Shown here piece by piece: positions 54,080-62,814 of a stretch of 64,000 nucleotides of DNA. The position numbers were made by a program, and so were the translations under genes. The stretch is from NCBI GenBank assembly GCA_002482805.1, contig DLGR01000045.1, positions 433 to 64,432 of the forward strand, given 5' to 3'. The stretch comes from Micavibrio sp. UBA7689 (GTDB lineage Bacteria > Pseudomonadota > Alphaproteobacteria > Micavibrionales > Micavibrionaceae). Below the pieces are notes generated by a model that searched no databases, was not told the DNA's origin, and saw only the letters and a program-made list of their open reading frames with translations. Each line of letters starts with the position of its first letter. Within the stretch, counting starts at the first letter, position 1.

Positions 54080-54706
54080 ATGTCCGCAGTTACAAAAGAA
54101 GATGTTGCAAGATTGCACGCCTATCTGGTCGTGCCTGTTGCCGTATCCGATGCCATTCAATGCGCCGCGCCGCTGGATGGCGAAACGCAATACGGCCTGC
54201 ATGTTTCCTTATCCGAAATCGATCCCGATTCCGCTTTGCTGGCCATCGCGCTCTCCGCGTACCGCATCGCCGCCGAATATTCCGCCGAGATTCCTGTCGC
54301 AGCCGTTTTGAAAATCGAATCCGACAAAATTATTCAAGACTACGCCCCCGAATGGCTGGCCAATTACCACCAGCATCCTGTGCAGGGCGATGATCTTTAT
54401 GATTTACTGAGCCACGTTCCCGAAGATCTCGAAGGTCTCGCGGACCTGCTCGAATCTTTACAGGCTTCTATCCGCGATCCCTTGGATCCTTCGCACACGT
54501 TGTGTTCGGTTCTGGCCATTCAGGCGCGCGCGCACATGGAAATCGCAGATTATGTTCTGGGCGAACTCGAAAACGAATTTATCAGCGAAATCACGGACGA
54601 AGACAGCTTTACGAAGCAAGTCCTTTTTGCCCACGAACAAAAGGCCGCCACAAAAGGCGCGGTCGGGGACAACATCATCATGTTCCCCATGCACAAGCGC
54701 AGATAA
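54080..54706 (+). CDS. Hypothetical acidic cytoplasmic protein
   Basis: A 208-residue acidic protein, mostly helical, without signal peptide, membrane segment or recognised motif. It has an N-terminal block AVTKEDVARLHAYLVVPVAV, a central acidic region with several Asp-Leu pairs (GDDLYDLLSHVPEDLEGLAD) and a C-terminus NIIMFPMHKRR. The length and even codon use suggest a real gene. It converges with hinT, three bases separating the stops. I cannot assign a function. Confidence 0.65.
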   Translation: MSAVTKEDVARLHAYLVVPVAVSDAIQCAAPLDGETQYGLHVSLSEIDPDSALLAIALSAYRIAAEYSAEIPVAAVLKIESDKIIQDYAPEWLANYHQHPVQGDDLYDLLSHVPEDLEGLADLLESLQASIRDPLDPSHTLCSVLAIQARAHMEIADYVLGELENEFISEITDEDSFTKQVLFAHEQKAATKGAVGDNIIMFPMHKRR

Positions 54707-54709
54707 AAA

Positions 54710-55069
54710 TTATTCAGACACCATCGGCCCGATTTTTTTCCCGCCCAGCAGATGGACGTGGAAATGCGGCACTTCCTGTCCGCCATTGACGCCCGTGTTG
54801 GCGATGGAGCGGAAACCTTCTTTTACCAGACCCAGATCATTGGCCACCATGGATACCGCGCGGTAGAACCCTGCAATTTCCGCATCAGAGGCTTTTTCCC
54901 CGAATTCTGCGATGGAAACATATTTGCCCTTGGGAATAACCAGAACATGGACGGGAGCCTTCGCCCCTATATCGTGGAACGCCAGTGCATAATCGTCTTC
55001 ATAGACTTTTTTGGCGGGAATGTCGCCGCGCAGGATTTTGGCGAAAATATTGTTATCATCATAGGCCAT
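54710..55069 (-). CDS. hinT: HIT family purine nucleoside phosphoramidase (HinT)
   Basis: A 119-residue histidine-triad protein that hydrolyses AMP-lysine-type phosphoramidates. The N-terminus NIFAKILRGDIPAKKVYEDD and the catalytic triad motif HFHVHLLGG near the C-terminus are canonical. GVNGGQEVPHFHVHLLGGKK places it in the HinT rather than the Fhit branch. It lies next to his genes, as in many proteobacteria, and is divergent from hisA. Confidence 0.95.
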   Translation of the reverse strand: MAYDDNNIFAKILRGDIPAKKVYEDDYALAFHDIGAKAPVHVLVIPKGKYVSIAEFGEKASDAEIAGFYRAVSMVANDLGLVKEGFRSIANTGVNGGQEVPHFHVHLLGGKKIGPMVSE

Positions 55070-55121
55070 ACGGCTTCTCCTTCTTCTTTACAGGAACCCG
55101 TTATCTATACTAGAAAAGCGC

Positions 55122-55844
55122 ATGATCATCTACCCCGCCATCGACATTAAAGACGGCCAGTGCGTACGCCTTTTCAAGGGCGATATGAACGCCGCGACAG
55201 TATATAACAACGACCCTGCCGGACAGGCACAGGAATGGGCGCGTGCCGGATTTTCGTGGCTGCATCTTGTGGACCTGAACGGCGCGGTCGACGGCAAACC
55301 CGTGAACGTGGACGCCGTGCGCAGCGTTTTGGGCGCATCCGATTTGCCGGTTCAGCTCGGCGGCGGCATCCGCACCATCAAACAAATCGAGGATTGGCTG
55401 ATGGAAGGCGTAAGCCGCGTCATACTGGGCACGGCCGCGGTGAAAAACCCGCAGCTGGTGCGCGAAGCCTGCGCGAAATTTCCCGATCAGATCGTGGTTG
55501 GTATTGATGCGCGCGGAACGCGTGTTGCGGTGGAAGGTTGGGTCGAAGAATCCGATATCCACGTCATCGATCTGGCCGAAATGTTTACAGACGCAGGCGT
55601 CGCCGCGATAATCTACACGGATATTTCGCGTGACGGCACGGGAACGGGCCTCAACATGTCCGCAACCATCGAGCTCGCAACCTCTACCACTATCCCCGTC
55701 ATCGCTTCGGGCGGTGTGGCATCGCTTGCCGATGTACGCGCCGTGCGTGCCGCCGCCCAGCACGGCGTCACGGGCGTTGTCATCGGCACGGCGTTATATG
55801 ACGGCGCGATTGACCCAATGATGGCGTTGCGAGAAGCGATATGA
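55122..55844 (+). CDS. hisA: ProFAR isomerase (HisA)
   Basis: It opens the ribose of ProFAR to give PRFAR, the fourth step of histidine synthesis. The 240-residue (beta-alpha)8 barrel shows [16 protein letters not shown] with the catalytic Asp8, [15 protein letters not shown], and [12 protein letters not shown] with the second catalytic aspartate, plus VIASGGV for phosphate binding. hisF follows with an ATGA overlap. hisH, which normally precedes hisA, is not here but 3 kb away on the other strand. Confidence 0.97.
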   Translation: MIIYPAIDIKDGQCVRLFKGDMNAATVYNNDPAGQAQEWARAGFSWLHLVDLNGAVDGKPVNVDAVRSVLGASDLPVQLGGGIRTIKQIEDWLMEGVSRVILGTAAVKNPQLVREACAKFPDQIVVGIDARGTRVAVEGWVEESDIHVIDLAEMFTDAGVAAIIYTDISRDGTGTGLNMSATIELATSTTIPVIASGGVASLADVRAVRAAAQHGVTGVVIGTALYDGAIDPMMALREAI

Positions 55845-56614
55845 CGCTCAAAGTCCGCATCATCCCCTGCCTCGACGTCAACAACGGGCGCGTGGTGAAA
55901 GGTGTGAGCTTTGTAGATCTGGTCGACGCCGGTGATCCTGTGGAACAAGCCAAATTATACAACGATCAAGGCGCGGATGAATTGACGTTCCTCGACATCA
56001 CCGCAAGCGCCGAAGGCCGCGACACCATTTACGATGTAGTCAAACGCACGGCGGATTCCTGCTTCATGCCGCTCACGGTCGGCGGCGGCGTGAGAACGCT
56101 GGACGATGTGCGCAAACTGCTCGATTGCGGTGCCGATAAAATTTCCGTGAACTCCACCGCCGTTTCCAATCCGCAATTTGTCAAAGACGCCTCCACCAAA
56201 TGCGGCTCACAATGCATCGTCGTCGCCATCGACGCACGCAAAAAAGCGGATGGTTCGGGCTGGGAAGTATTCACCCACGGCGGCAGAAAAGAAACAGGCC
56301 TCGATGCGGTTGAATGGGCCAAGCGCATGGAAGAATATGGCGCGGGCGAAATTCTTTTGACCTCGATGGACAAAGACGGGCAGAAAACGGGATTTGATCT
56401 GGAACTGACGCGTTCTGTGGCGGACTCACTATCGGTTCCCGTCATCGCTTCAGGTGGCGTCGGAAATTTACAGCACCTTGTAGACGGCGTAAAACAAGGA
56501 CATGCCAGCGCAGTACTCGCCGCCTCCATCTTCCATTTCGGCACGCACACCATTGCGGAAGCCAAAAATTATTTCACCCAAAACGGCATCCCCGTAAGAG
56601 GTCAATATGTCTGA
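55841..56614 (+). CDS. hisF: Imidazole glycerol phosphate synthase cyclase subunit
   Basis: HisF takes ammonia from HisH and converts PRFAR to imidazole glycerol phosphate and AICAR. The 257-residue barrel carries [16 protein letters not shown] with catalytic Asp11, [12 protein letters not shown], the substrate loop IDARKK, and [15 protein letters not shown] with the second catalytic aspartate near 130. Its partner HisH is encoded on the opposite strand, so subunit balance cannot come from one transcript. Confidence 0.97.
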   Translation: MTLKVRIIPCLDVNNGRVVKGVSFVDLVDAGDPVEQAKLYNDQGADELTFLDITASAEGRDTIYDVVKRTADSCFMPLTVGGGVRTLDDVRKLLDCGADKISVNSTAVSNPQFVKDASTKCGSQCIVVAIDARKKADGSGWEVFTHGGRKETGLDAVEWAKRMEEYGAGEILLTSMDKDGQKTGFDLELTRSVADSLSVPVIASGGVGNLQHLVDGVKQGHASAVLAASIFHFGTHTIAEAKNYFTQNGIPVRGQYV

Positions 56615-56924
56615 TATCATCGCGAAACTTTTCGAAACCATCCAATCGCGCAAGGGAGCGGATGCAAAATCATCCTACACTGCGTCTCTCTTCGCCGAAG
56701 GCACGGGCAAAATCGCCAGCAAAGTCGGTGAAGAAGCGATGGAAACCTGCATCGAGGCCGTGCAGAACAATCCTGAAAAGCTGAAACAGGAATCCGCTGA
56801 TTTGTTATTCCACCTGATGGTGCTGTGGGCAGATCAAGGCATCACGCCCGACGATGTTTACAAGGTGCTGGAATCCCGTCAGGGCACATCGGGCCACGAC
56901 GAAAAGGCATCACGCCCTAAATAA
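56607..56924 (+). CDS. hisE: Phosphoribosyl-ATP diphosphatase
   Basis: HisE removes pyrophosphate from phosphoribosyl-ATP, the second histidine step. The 105-residue all-helical protein has [13 protein letters not shown], the metal-binding E-E-x2-E pattern, then [13 protein letters not shown] with the acidic pair. The start overlaps hisF by eight bases and the stop overlaps the convergent cysE by eight. It is not fused to HisI. Confidence 0.95.
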   Translation: MSDIIAKLFETIQSRKGADAKSSYTASLFAEGTGKIASKVGEEAMETCIEAVQNNPEKLKQESADLLFHLMVLWADQGITPDDVYKVLESRQGTSGHDEKASRPK

Positions 56925-57411
56925 TCTTGGCTGGATTGCCTGCGACCGTATCGCCCATCGCAACATCGTGCAAAACAACACTGCCCGCACCGATATGCGC
57001 TGAATCACCAATCCTGATAGGCCCGATGATCTGCGCATGTGCGCCGATCATGACATTGTTGCCAATGATCGGATGGCGGCGTTTGTCGTCCCAGCCTTTT
57101 CCGCCCAGCGTGACGCCTTGATAAATCAAACAATCATCGCCGATCACCGAAGTCTGGCCGATGACGACGCCCATGCCGTGATCGATAAAGCAATTTTTGC
57201 CGATGCTCGCTTCAGGATGGATTTCAATGCCTGTCAGCAAGCGTCCGATATGCGCCCAGAAACGTGCAAGCGCGCGCAGTTTGAAATGCCACAAAATGGA
57301 CGCCAGCGGATGAAACACGGTCATCACATGAAAACCCGGATAGGACAGAACGATCTCGAACACCGACGGGTCGGCGGGATCGCGTTTTTGAATCGATTCA
57401 ATAAAAGACAT
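56917..57411 (-). CDS. cysE: Serine O-acetyltransferase, short form
   Basis: It acetylates serine to O-acetylserine for cysteine synthesis. The 164-residue protein has a short helical N-terminus containing DPADPSVFEIVLSYPGFHVM, then a left-handed beta-helix of hexapeptide repeats: GIEIHPEASIGKNCFIDHG with the catalytic histidine, GVVIGQTSVIGDDCLIYQG and GGKGWDDKRRHPIIGNN. It lacks the long N-terminal domain of E. coli CysE, matching the short EpsC/SrpH type. It follows cysK with a one-base junction, so both enzymes of cysteine synthase are made together. Confidence 0.93.
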   Translation of the reverse strand: MSFIESIQKRDPADPSVFEIVLSYPGFHVMTVFHPLASILWHFKLRALARFWAHIGRLLTGIEIHPEASIGKNCFIDHGMGVVIGQTSVIGDDCLIYQGVTLGGKGWDDKRRHPIIGNNVMIGAHAQIIGPIRIGDSAHIGAGSVVLHDVAMGDTVAGNPAKII

Positions 57412-58364
57412 TATTCCAAACCTTCAAATAAAACCGTTGAAAGATAACGTTCCGCAAATGACGCCAGAATTACTACAATCATTTTGCCTGCGTTTTCAGG
57501 GCGCTTGCCGACTTCCGCCGCCGCCCACAACGCCGCACCCGAGGATATGCCCGCTGGCAAGCCTTCACTCTTTGCCACTTCGCGTGCGGTGTTGACCGCA
57601 TCGTCGTTTGTGACATGCACGATTTCATCGATCATGCTGCGATCCAGAATGCTGGGAATAAAACCCGCACCGATGCCTTGTATCTTGTGAGGCGTGTGTT
57701 CACCGCCGGCAAGCACCGGAGAAGCGGAAGGTTCAACCGCGATTGTTTTGAACGACGGATTTTTTTCTTTTAAAATTTGCGACACGCCCGTGAGTGTTCC
57801 ACCCGTACCCACGCCGCTGATCAGAATATCCGCTTTGCCTTTGGTGTCGTTCCAGATTTCGATGGCAGTTGTTTTGCGGTGAATTTCGGGGTTTGCAGGA
57901 TTATCGAACTGCGACGGGATAAATGAATCTTTGGTTCCGGCCGCGATTTCTTCGGCCTTCGCTATCGCGCCCTTCATGCCTTTTTCCGGCGGCGTCAGAA
58001 CCAGTTCCGCGCCGAGGAATTTTAGCATCTTGCGCCGTTCGATTGACATGGATTCCGGCATCGTCAAAATCAAGCGGTATCCTTTGGACGCCGCGACGAA
58101 CGCCAGTGCAATCCCCGTGTTGCCCGACGTCGGTTCGACCAAAACCGTTTTACCAGCGATAATTTTACCTGCTTTTTCGGCGGCTTCGATCATCGCCACA
58201 CCGATACGGTCTTTCACACTGCCCAGCGGATTGAAGAATTCGAGTTTGGCGACGAGGTCGGCCTTCACATCATGTTGCGCGCAGAAACGCGGCAAGCGCA
58301 CCAAAGGCGTGGCACCCACAGTATCGATGATGCTGTCGTAAATCTTTCCCCGGAATTCAGGCAT
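57411..58364 (-). CDS. cysK: Cysteine synthase A (O-acetylserine sulfhydrylase)
   Basis: A PLP enzyme joining O-acetylserine and sulfide to form cysteine. In 317 residues it shows [16 protein letters not shown], whose lysine binds [23 protein letters not shown], the asparagine-loop; the PLP phosphate loop [10 protein letters not shown]; and [13 protein letters not shown]. It is upstream of cysE in the same direction, a common arrangement that lets CysE and CysK form the cysteine synthase complex. The upstream GNAT gene is 56 bases away. Confidence 0.96.
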   Translation of the reverse strand: MPEFRGKIYDSIIDTVGATPLVRLPRFCAQHDVKADLVAKLEFFNPLGSVKDRIGVAMIEAAEKAGKIIAGKTVLVEPTSGNTGIALAFVAASKGYRLILTMPESMSIERRKMLKFLGAELVLTPPEKGMKGAIAKAEEIAAGTKDSFIPSQFDNPANPEIHRKTTAIEIWNDTKGKADILISGVGTGGTLTGVSQILKEKNPSFKTIAVEPSASPVLAGGEHTPHKIQGIGAGFIPSILDRSMIDEIVHVTNDDAVNTAREVAKSEGLPAGISSGAALWAAAEVGKRPENAGKMIVVILASFAERYLSTVLFEGLE

Positions 58365-58420
58365 GGCTTGGCTCCTATCAGAAGGAATATACCAGCCTCG
58401 GCGGAAAAGAAAACCGCCTG

Positions 58421-58993
58421 TTATTTCTTGTCAAAAAACGCGGGATTGATGTTTTTATAGTAATACAAGGACGTGATGGTTTCACCATCCGAGCGCACGG
58501 AATAAGGATGTTCGCCGAATTTCACGTAGCCCATAGATTCATACAGGTTTATCGCGCCTTGCATCGTGTTGCGGACATCAAGATTGATGACGGCGAAGCC
58601 TTCTGCCTTCGCTTTTTCTTCCACCGCTTCGAGCAGCATTTTCGCAAGACCATGACCGCGCGCCCAAGGCGCGACAAAGTTCGTCGTCATCTGCACCACA
58701 TGTGCCTGCGCGGCATTGTGCGCGGCCGGCATAATCAATTGCGTGGTTCCGCAGATCGTTCCGTCCAGTCTCGCCACGAACAACCAGCGCGAAGGCGCGG
58801 TTATTACGCCCTGCCAGTATCTTTCCAACGTCGTGCGTTCGGGAATTTCAAGCCAGCCGAAACCGCCGCCGCCGTCGATCGCCGCATCCGTCGCATCGCA
58901 CAGATCGTTCAAATCGCTTTTCGAAAGCGGTTCGGTGACTTGCAGAACGGTGGCGGCGGGAGCTTTGGCTTTCAGGTTTTTTTGATCATTCAT
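58421..58993 (-). CDS. GNAT family N-acetyltransferase
   Basis: A 190-residue acetyltransferase. The acetyl-CoA loop is [20 protein letters not shown], preceded by the strand [12 protein letters not shown] and followed by [20 protein letters not shown]. Its N-terminal part has [20 protein letters not shown]. The substrate is unknown; context between hisH and cysK suggests amino-acid-related chemistry, but GNAT proteins are placed widely. The ATG at 58993 follows AAAAGG and avoids overlap with hisH. Confidence 0.85.
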   Translation of the reverse strand: MNDQKNLKAKAPAATVLQVTEPLSKSDLNDLCDATDAAIDGGGGFGWLEIPERTTLERYWQGVITAPSRWLFVARLDGTICGTTQLIMPAAHNAAQAHVVQMTTNFVAPWARGHGLAKMLLEAVEEKAKAEGFAVINLDVRNTMQGAINLYESMGYVKFGEHPYSVRSDGETITSLYYYKNINPAFFDKK

Positions 58994-59015
58994 TTCAAAA
59001 ACGGCCTTTTCGTTA

Positions 59016-59681
59016 TCAAGGGTTCCATCTGAGAAAGCCACGGATCAAATCAAGACCTGCCCCTTGGCTTTTTTCGGGGTGGAACTGACACCCGATCATA
59101 TTGTCTTGTGCAACAATCGCGGCGAACTTACCACCATAATCACACCATGCCGCAATATTTTTGCTGTCCTTACATTCGAACACAAAAGAATGAACAAAAT
59201 AGAAATCGGGAAGCGTGTTATCGGAATTCTTTGTGATGCCCTGCAACACGAAATGCTGCGGCTGCGCTGTGATCAACGCGTTCCATCCCATGTGTGGAAT
59301 TTTTAAATTGGAATCCGACGGCGTCATTTTTACGACATCGCCCTGAATCCAGCCGAGTCCTTTGTGTTCACCGAATTCGAGACCCCGCTCCGCCATCAAT
59401 TGCATCCCGACGCAAATGCCGAAAAACGGTGTGCCGCGTTGCAACACCTTTTCTTTTAAAACATCCACCATGCCATCGACGCTCGACAGCCCGTTCATGC
59501 AATCCGCGAATGCGCCCTGCCCCGGCAACACGATCTTGTCGGCGCGCGCAACCTCATCCGCTTTGTCAGTGATGATGACGCGCGCGTCTATGGCTTCCTG
59601 ATTTTGCACGAAATCAAATGCTTTCGCGGCGGAACGGAGATTGCCGGATCCGTAATCGATGATGGCAATCGTTTGAGACAT
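59016..59681 (-). CDS. hisH: Imidazole glycerol phosphate synthase glutaminase subunit
   Basis: HisH hydrolyses glutamine and channels ammonia to HisF. The 221-residue class I glutaminase has IIDYGSGNLRSAAKAF, the nucleophile loop FFGICVGMQLMAERG with its cysteine, and the His-Glu pair in CQFHPEKSQGAG. It starts four bases after terC on the same strand and heads the group hisH-GNAT-cysK-cysE, which faces hisA-hisF-hisE. In most alphaproteobacteria it sits directly before hisA. Confidence 0.96.
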   Translation of the reverse strand: MSQTIAIIDYGSGNLRSAAKAFDFVQNQEAIDARVIITDKADEVARADKIVLPGQGAFADCMNGLSSVDGMVDVLKEKVLQRGTPFFGICVGMQLMAERGLEFGEHKGLGWIQGDVVKMTPSDSNLKIPHMGWNALITAQPQHFVLQGITKNSDNTLPDFYFVHSFVFECKDSKNIAAWCDYGGKFAAIVAQDNMIGCQFHPEKSQGAGLDLIRGFLRWNP

Positions 59682-59685
59682 TTAG

Positions 59686-60654
59686 TTATGCCTTGTCGCC
59701 ACGCGTTTTCATGATGGAAACTATAATACCTCCCGCAAGAACCCCGAGCGTAATAGCAAGGGAAAGCGGTGCAGGTATGTGGCCGTCGAAAATGCCGTTA
59801 TAGAAGACCTTGAGACCGATAAACACCATGACGATCGAGAGCGAGTATTTTAGATACACGAAGCGGTGGATAATGTGCTCGATCGCAAAGAACAATGCAC
59901 GAAGCCCCAGAATAGCGAAGATGTTTGCCGTGTATATTACATAGGGATCGGTAGTGATGGCCAGAGCCGCGGGTACGGAATCGAAAGCGAACATCACATC
60001 CGTCAGTTCGATCGTGAGAAGGCACAAAAAGAGTGGTGTGGCGTAGGTAACCATCTTCCCGCTGTTGTCTTTCAGTTTGACGAAGAAATTATTGCCGTGG
60101 AGATAGGCATCGACCCGCATGTGTTTGGCCAAGAACTTCACATAGGGTTTTTGTGTGTAATCTTCTTTCTCGCCCTCTTCTATCTTCAAGAGCTTGATAC
60201 CCGTTATGATCAGAATAACGGCGAAGATATACAGAACCCATGCGAATTCATGAACGATCGCAGTGCCGGCGCCTATCATGATACCGCGCAAAAGTATCAC
60301 GCCCAGAATACCCCACACCAGAACGCGGTGCTGGTATTGCCTTGGAATCTGGAATGATGCAAAAATCACCGACATCACGAACAGATTGTCCATCGACAAA
60401 CTTAGTTCCAGGATCCATACGGTATAATAATCCGCCGCCATGTCCATGCCGTTGCGGAACAAAACCCATATCCCGAATGCCAACCCCAGCGCGGCGTAAA
60501 TTCCGGCGAGGCGGAGGGATTCTTTGAATTCGATAACATGATCGCTTTTGTTCAGGAGGAACAAATCGACATAGAGCAGAACGAAAACAGCGGTCAGAAA
60601 GGAAAGCCAGAGCCATGCAGGCTGTCCCAGAAAAATATCGAATAAAAAGTCCAT
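59686..60654 (-). CDS. TerC family membrane protein (Alx-like)
   Basis: A 322-residue integral membrane protein with about nine hydrophobic segments. Family marks are LELSLSMDNLFVMSVIF with its acidic residues, and the second-half motif ELTDVMFAFDSVPAAL; these are the proposed metal-binding sites. TerC/Alx proteins have been tied to manganese export and metal loading of exported enzymes; that role is inferred here, but mntR/mntH in the same window shows that manganese is managed. No yybP-ykoY-type riboswitch is evident upstream. Confidence 0.9.
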   Translation of the reverse strand: MDFLFDIFLGQPAWLWLSFLTAVFVLLYVDLFLLNKSDHVIEFKESLRLAGIYAALGLAFGIWVLFRNGMDMAADYYTVWILELSLSMDNLFVMSVIFASFQIPRQYQHRVLVWGILGVILLRGIMIGAGTAIVHEFAWVLYIFAVILIITGIKLLKIEEGEKEDYTQKPYVKFLAKHMRVDAYLHGNNFFVKLKDNSGKMVTYATPLFLCLLTIELTDVMFAFDSVPAALAITTDPYVIYTANIFAILGLRALFFAIEHIIHRFVYLKYSLSIVMVFIGLKVFYNGIFDGHIPAPLSLAITLGVLAGGIIVSIMKTRGDKA

Positions 60655-60767
60655 GTGCCCTTAACCGTCGTTGTGTTTCTATGAAGAATGAACATACGGA
60701 AATATGCCCGCATTTCAAGGTCTTCATCGTACAGGACAGATAAGTTCAGAACAACCGCAAATGGCCG

Positions 60768-61106
60768 TTATGCGGGCGCCGAAGGCGCAACGGGCGGCGG
60801 ACCTTTTTCGAATTCACGCCCCAGTTGCATGTAGCGACCCAGACCATCGCCTATCTCTGCCACCCCCAGCCCGATTTCGAACGGGTTGAGCGTCACCAGC
60901 CCGTGCAGAACCGCGCCGATACCGATACCCGTTTCGAGCGGGGAAAGCAGCTTGGCGAGCAAAGAGACATCCTTGCTCATCGTGCCTTCGACGGCGCCGC
61001 GGAACACCTGACGGAGCGCACCCGCGGGATCGGCCGCGATGCTTTTGTAGAAATCGGCGATATTGCTGACGGGGTTTGCGAATTTATAATCGATTTTATC
61101 TTTCAA
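60768..61106 (-). CDS. Small Gly/Ala-rich hypothetical protein A
   Basis: A 112-residue protein with a polar N-terminus (NPVSNIADFYKSIAADPAGA), a hydrophobic Gly-rich middle (LETGIGIGAVLHGLVTLNPF) and an end GRYMQLGREFEKGPPPVAPS. The same plan, including the GRY-x3-GR and proline-rich tail, is found in the product of the neighbouring gene. No signal peptide. The hydrophobic Gly-rich core could insert in a membrane; this is inference. I do not recognise the family. Confidence 0.6.
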   Translation of the reverse strand: MKDKIDYKFANPVSNIADFYKSIAADPAGALRQVFRGAVEGTMSKDVSLLAKLLSPLETGIGIGAVLHGLVTLNPFEIGLGVAEIGDGLGRYMQLGREFEKGPPPVAPSAPA

Positions 61107-61199
61107 TTTTTATCTCCCTGATTTTTTATTTTTTTGCATGCGTCAAAGCGCGCGGAAGTTTCGCCACCGCGCGCTTCACGAAAAGAATTTGTTTTATTT

Positions 61200-61493
61200 T
61201 TATGCGGGAGCTGTCGGCGCCGGCCCGTTCAGTGAACGCCCGATCTCGATATATCGCCCTGCGGCATCGAGGAAGAGCGCTGCACCCGCCCCTGCGAGCG
61301 GAGGCGCGCCCCAACCGACAACCGATGTAATGGCACCGCCGATAAGCTGCGCGGGCAAAAGCCATTTCTGGTCGCCCTCAAGCTTGTCGCCGCCGCTGGT
61401 GATGCCTTTGATAAGGTCACCGAGTGCTTTGGCAGGCTGTCCTAATGAATTGAATAGCAGTGCGATGCTCGAAAGAGCAGGTCTGTGTTCCAT
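61200..61493 (-). CDS. Small Gly/Ala-rich hypothetical protein B, paralogue of A
   Basis: A 97-residue protein: IALLFNSLGQPAKALGDLIK, then a hydrophobic stretch LIGGAITSVVGWGAPPLAGA, then DAAGRYIEIGRSLNGPAPTA. Order and spacing of the motifs match protein A (PA-x-AL, Gly-rich core, D-x2-GRY-x3-GR, GP-x-P tail), so the pair arose by duplication. It lies 93 bases upstream of A on the same strand. No function can be assigned. Confidence 0.6.
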   Translation of the reverse strand: MEHRPALSSIALLFNSLGQPAKALGDLIKGITSGGDKLEGDQKWLLPAQLIGGAITSVVGWGAPPLAGAGAALFLDAAGRYIEIGRSLNGPAPTAPA

Positions 61494-61587
61494 GATAACT
61501 CCCTGTAAGTAATTTTTTATAGTTTTTTATATTAAAACCATCCTATCACAACGGCGGTAAAATTCAAGATTTTTCGCCGCAACGCAG

Positions 61588-61616
61588 AAATCCGCCGTTT
61601 GTAGCGGCGGATTTTT
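61588..61616. terminator. Hairpin terminator downstream of the 125-aa gene
   Basis: AAATCCGCCG (61588-61597) pairs with CGGCGGATTT (61605-61614) around a seven-base loop. It can stop minus-strand transcription leaving the 125-aa gene; the T-run is better on the plus strand, so it may work in both directions. It separates that gene from protein B. Confidence 0.7.
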
Positions 61617-61636
61617 GAATTTTAATCTTTGTGAAT

Positions 61637-62014
61637 TTATATCGCGTAGGCTTGATTGAACTCGAAATCCTGCACGCGCAATATAGTGGCGAAATTTACA
61701 ACATGTTTCTGAGCGGCATCCTGCACACCACCTGAAACATCAAAAACTTCTGTAGAATTTGCGGGAGCCACGGCAATTATTTCGAACGGCTGGCGATCGC
61801 CCCGGGAATAACCAAGAATTTTTCCGATTGGTGCATTGGCTTCGCCCATCACCTGGCCCGCAACCACGCCTGCATATTCTGAGAATTCAACATGTGCGGG
61901 CTTGCTTAATGCCAATCCCGGAACCTCGATAAGTGTTTTTTTGCTGTAGGGAATTACTTGCCCTTTTGCATCCGTCACAACCGCACTATGTACTTTTTCA
62001 AAGATATCTCTCAT
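61637..62014 (-). CDS. Hypothetical protein, 125 aa
   Basis: A soluble-looking protein of mostly beta pattern: SAVVTDAKGQVIPYSKKTL, HVEFSEYAGVVAGQVMGEAN and FATILRVQDFEFNQAYAI. No signal peptide, cysteine or known motif. It has its own terminator downstream and a 199-base gap upstream, so it is probably a single-gene unit. Function unknown. Confidence 0.6.
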   Translation of the reverse strand: MRDIFEKVHSAVVTDAKGQVIPYSKKTLIEVPGLALSKPAHVEFSEYAGVVAGQVMGEANAPIGKILGYSRGDRQPFEIIAVAPANSTEVFDVSGGVQDAAQKHVVNFATILRVQDFEFNQAYAI

Positions 62015-62213
62015 ACAAACCCTCTGACGTAATATGTTTTCATAATTAAGAAATAGAATATATCTCTGCCATGTGATTTTTGCAATGCACTTTTGAGGGT
62101 TAAAGATGCTAAATCCCCCGCAACTTGGTTAATGACCGCCAAGGAGTTAAGAATTATCTTGTCTTTGCCGTTTCTTAACATTATGTATATTCGAAAATGA
62201 GGTACGCTACCGA

Positions 62214-62501
62214 ATGTCTTTCGATGAATCTTTAGACGCGGACTTCGAAGCCGCAACTGAAAGCCAAAATCCGTTTCCGGTGGTGGAAATGTGGATGCGC
62301 GTGCACGGGATGACATTGCCTGAAATCAAACATGCTGAAACCACGGACCATTTTTTCAGCGTGTACGGTAAAGACAAAAAAAGACCGATGTTCACCATCC
62401 CTTTTCAAACCGCCGCCGAGGCCACCAGGGCGCACGCCATACTGATTGGTGAAATGGCGGATCTGCGTCGCACACTTAAACGCGAACTTATAGTTTTATA
62501 G
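62214..62501 (+). CDS. Hypothetical protein, 95 aa
   Basis: A small acidic protein with an N-terminal acidic stretch (SFDESLDADFEAATE), an alpha/beta middle (VVEMWMRVHGMTLPEIKHAE) and a C-terminal helix of alternating charge (MADLRRTLKREL). No family recognised. It is divergent from the 125-aa gene. TTGCCG (62165) and TATATT (62186) upstream are possible promoter hexamers with a short spacer. The next gene follows after ten bases. Confidence 0.55.
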   Translation: MSFDESLDADFEAATESQNPFPVVEMWMRVHGMTLPEIKHAETTDHFFSVYGKDKKRPMFTIPFQTAAEATRAHAILIGEMADLRRTLKRELIVL

Positions 62502-62511
62502 AAGGTTTATA

Positions 62512-62814
62512 ATGAGAACTGCAGCCGTAGAAAACATGACCAGACTCATGGAAGATCAAACACCCGTCACCTTTGCCTTGCTGCGCACACCGCGCGAATT
62601 GGCCGACAACGCGATGTTGCGTGATATTTTTGATCGCGGTGTTGTGTTCGGCGTATCCACCAAGGGCAGCGAAGTTCTTGTGAGCTACTCACCCAACAGA
62701 AAAAAGGTCTTCAACGAAATTAATAATCATAGCTTCAGCTGCCCCAGCGAACCGGAAGCGTTCGAATGGAAACAGCGCTTGAAAACCAGAGGCATTAATC
62801 CAAGGCCGTTATAA
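62512..62814 (+). CDS. Hypothetical protein, 100 aa
   Basis: A basic small protein containing TRLMEDQTPVTFALLRTPRE and SYSPNRKKVFNEINNHSF. No known motif. GAAGG lies eight bases before the ATG. It follows the 95-aa gene in the same direction and abuts parB tail-to-tail (TAATCA). The two small genes likely form one operon of unknown role. Confidence 0.55.
   Translation: MRTAAVENMTRLMEDQTPVTFALLRTPRELADNAMLRDIFDRGVVFGVSTKGSEVLVSYSPNRKKVFNEINNHSFSCPSEPEAFEWKQRLKTRGINPRPL

Noticed and set aside
60655..60767. Manganese riboswitch (yybP-ykoY type) upstream of the TerC gene
   Set aside because: The 113-base gap shows none of the conserved sequence blocks or stems I would expect.
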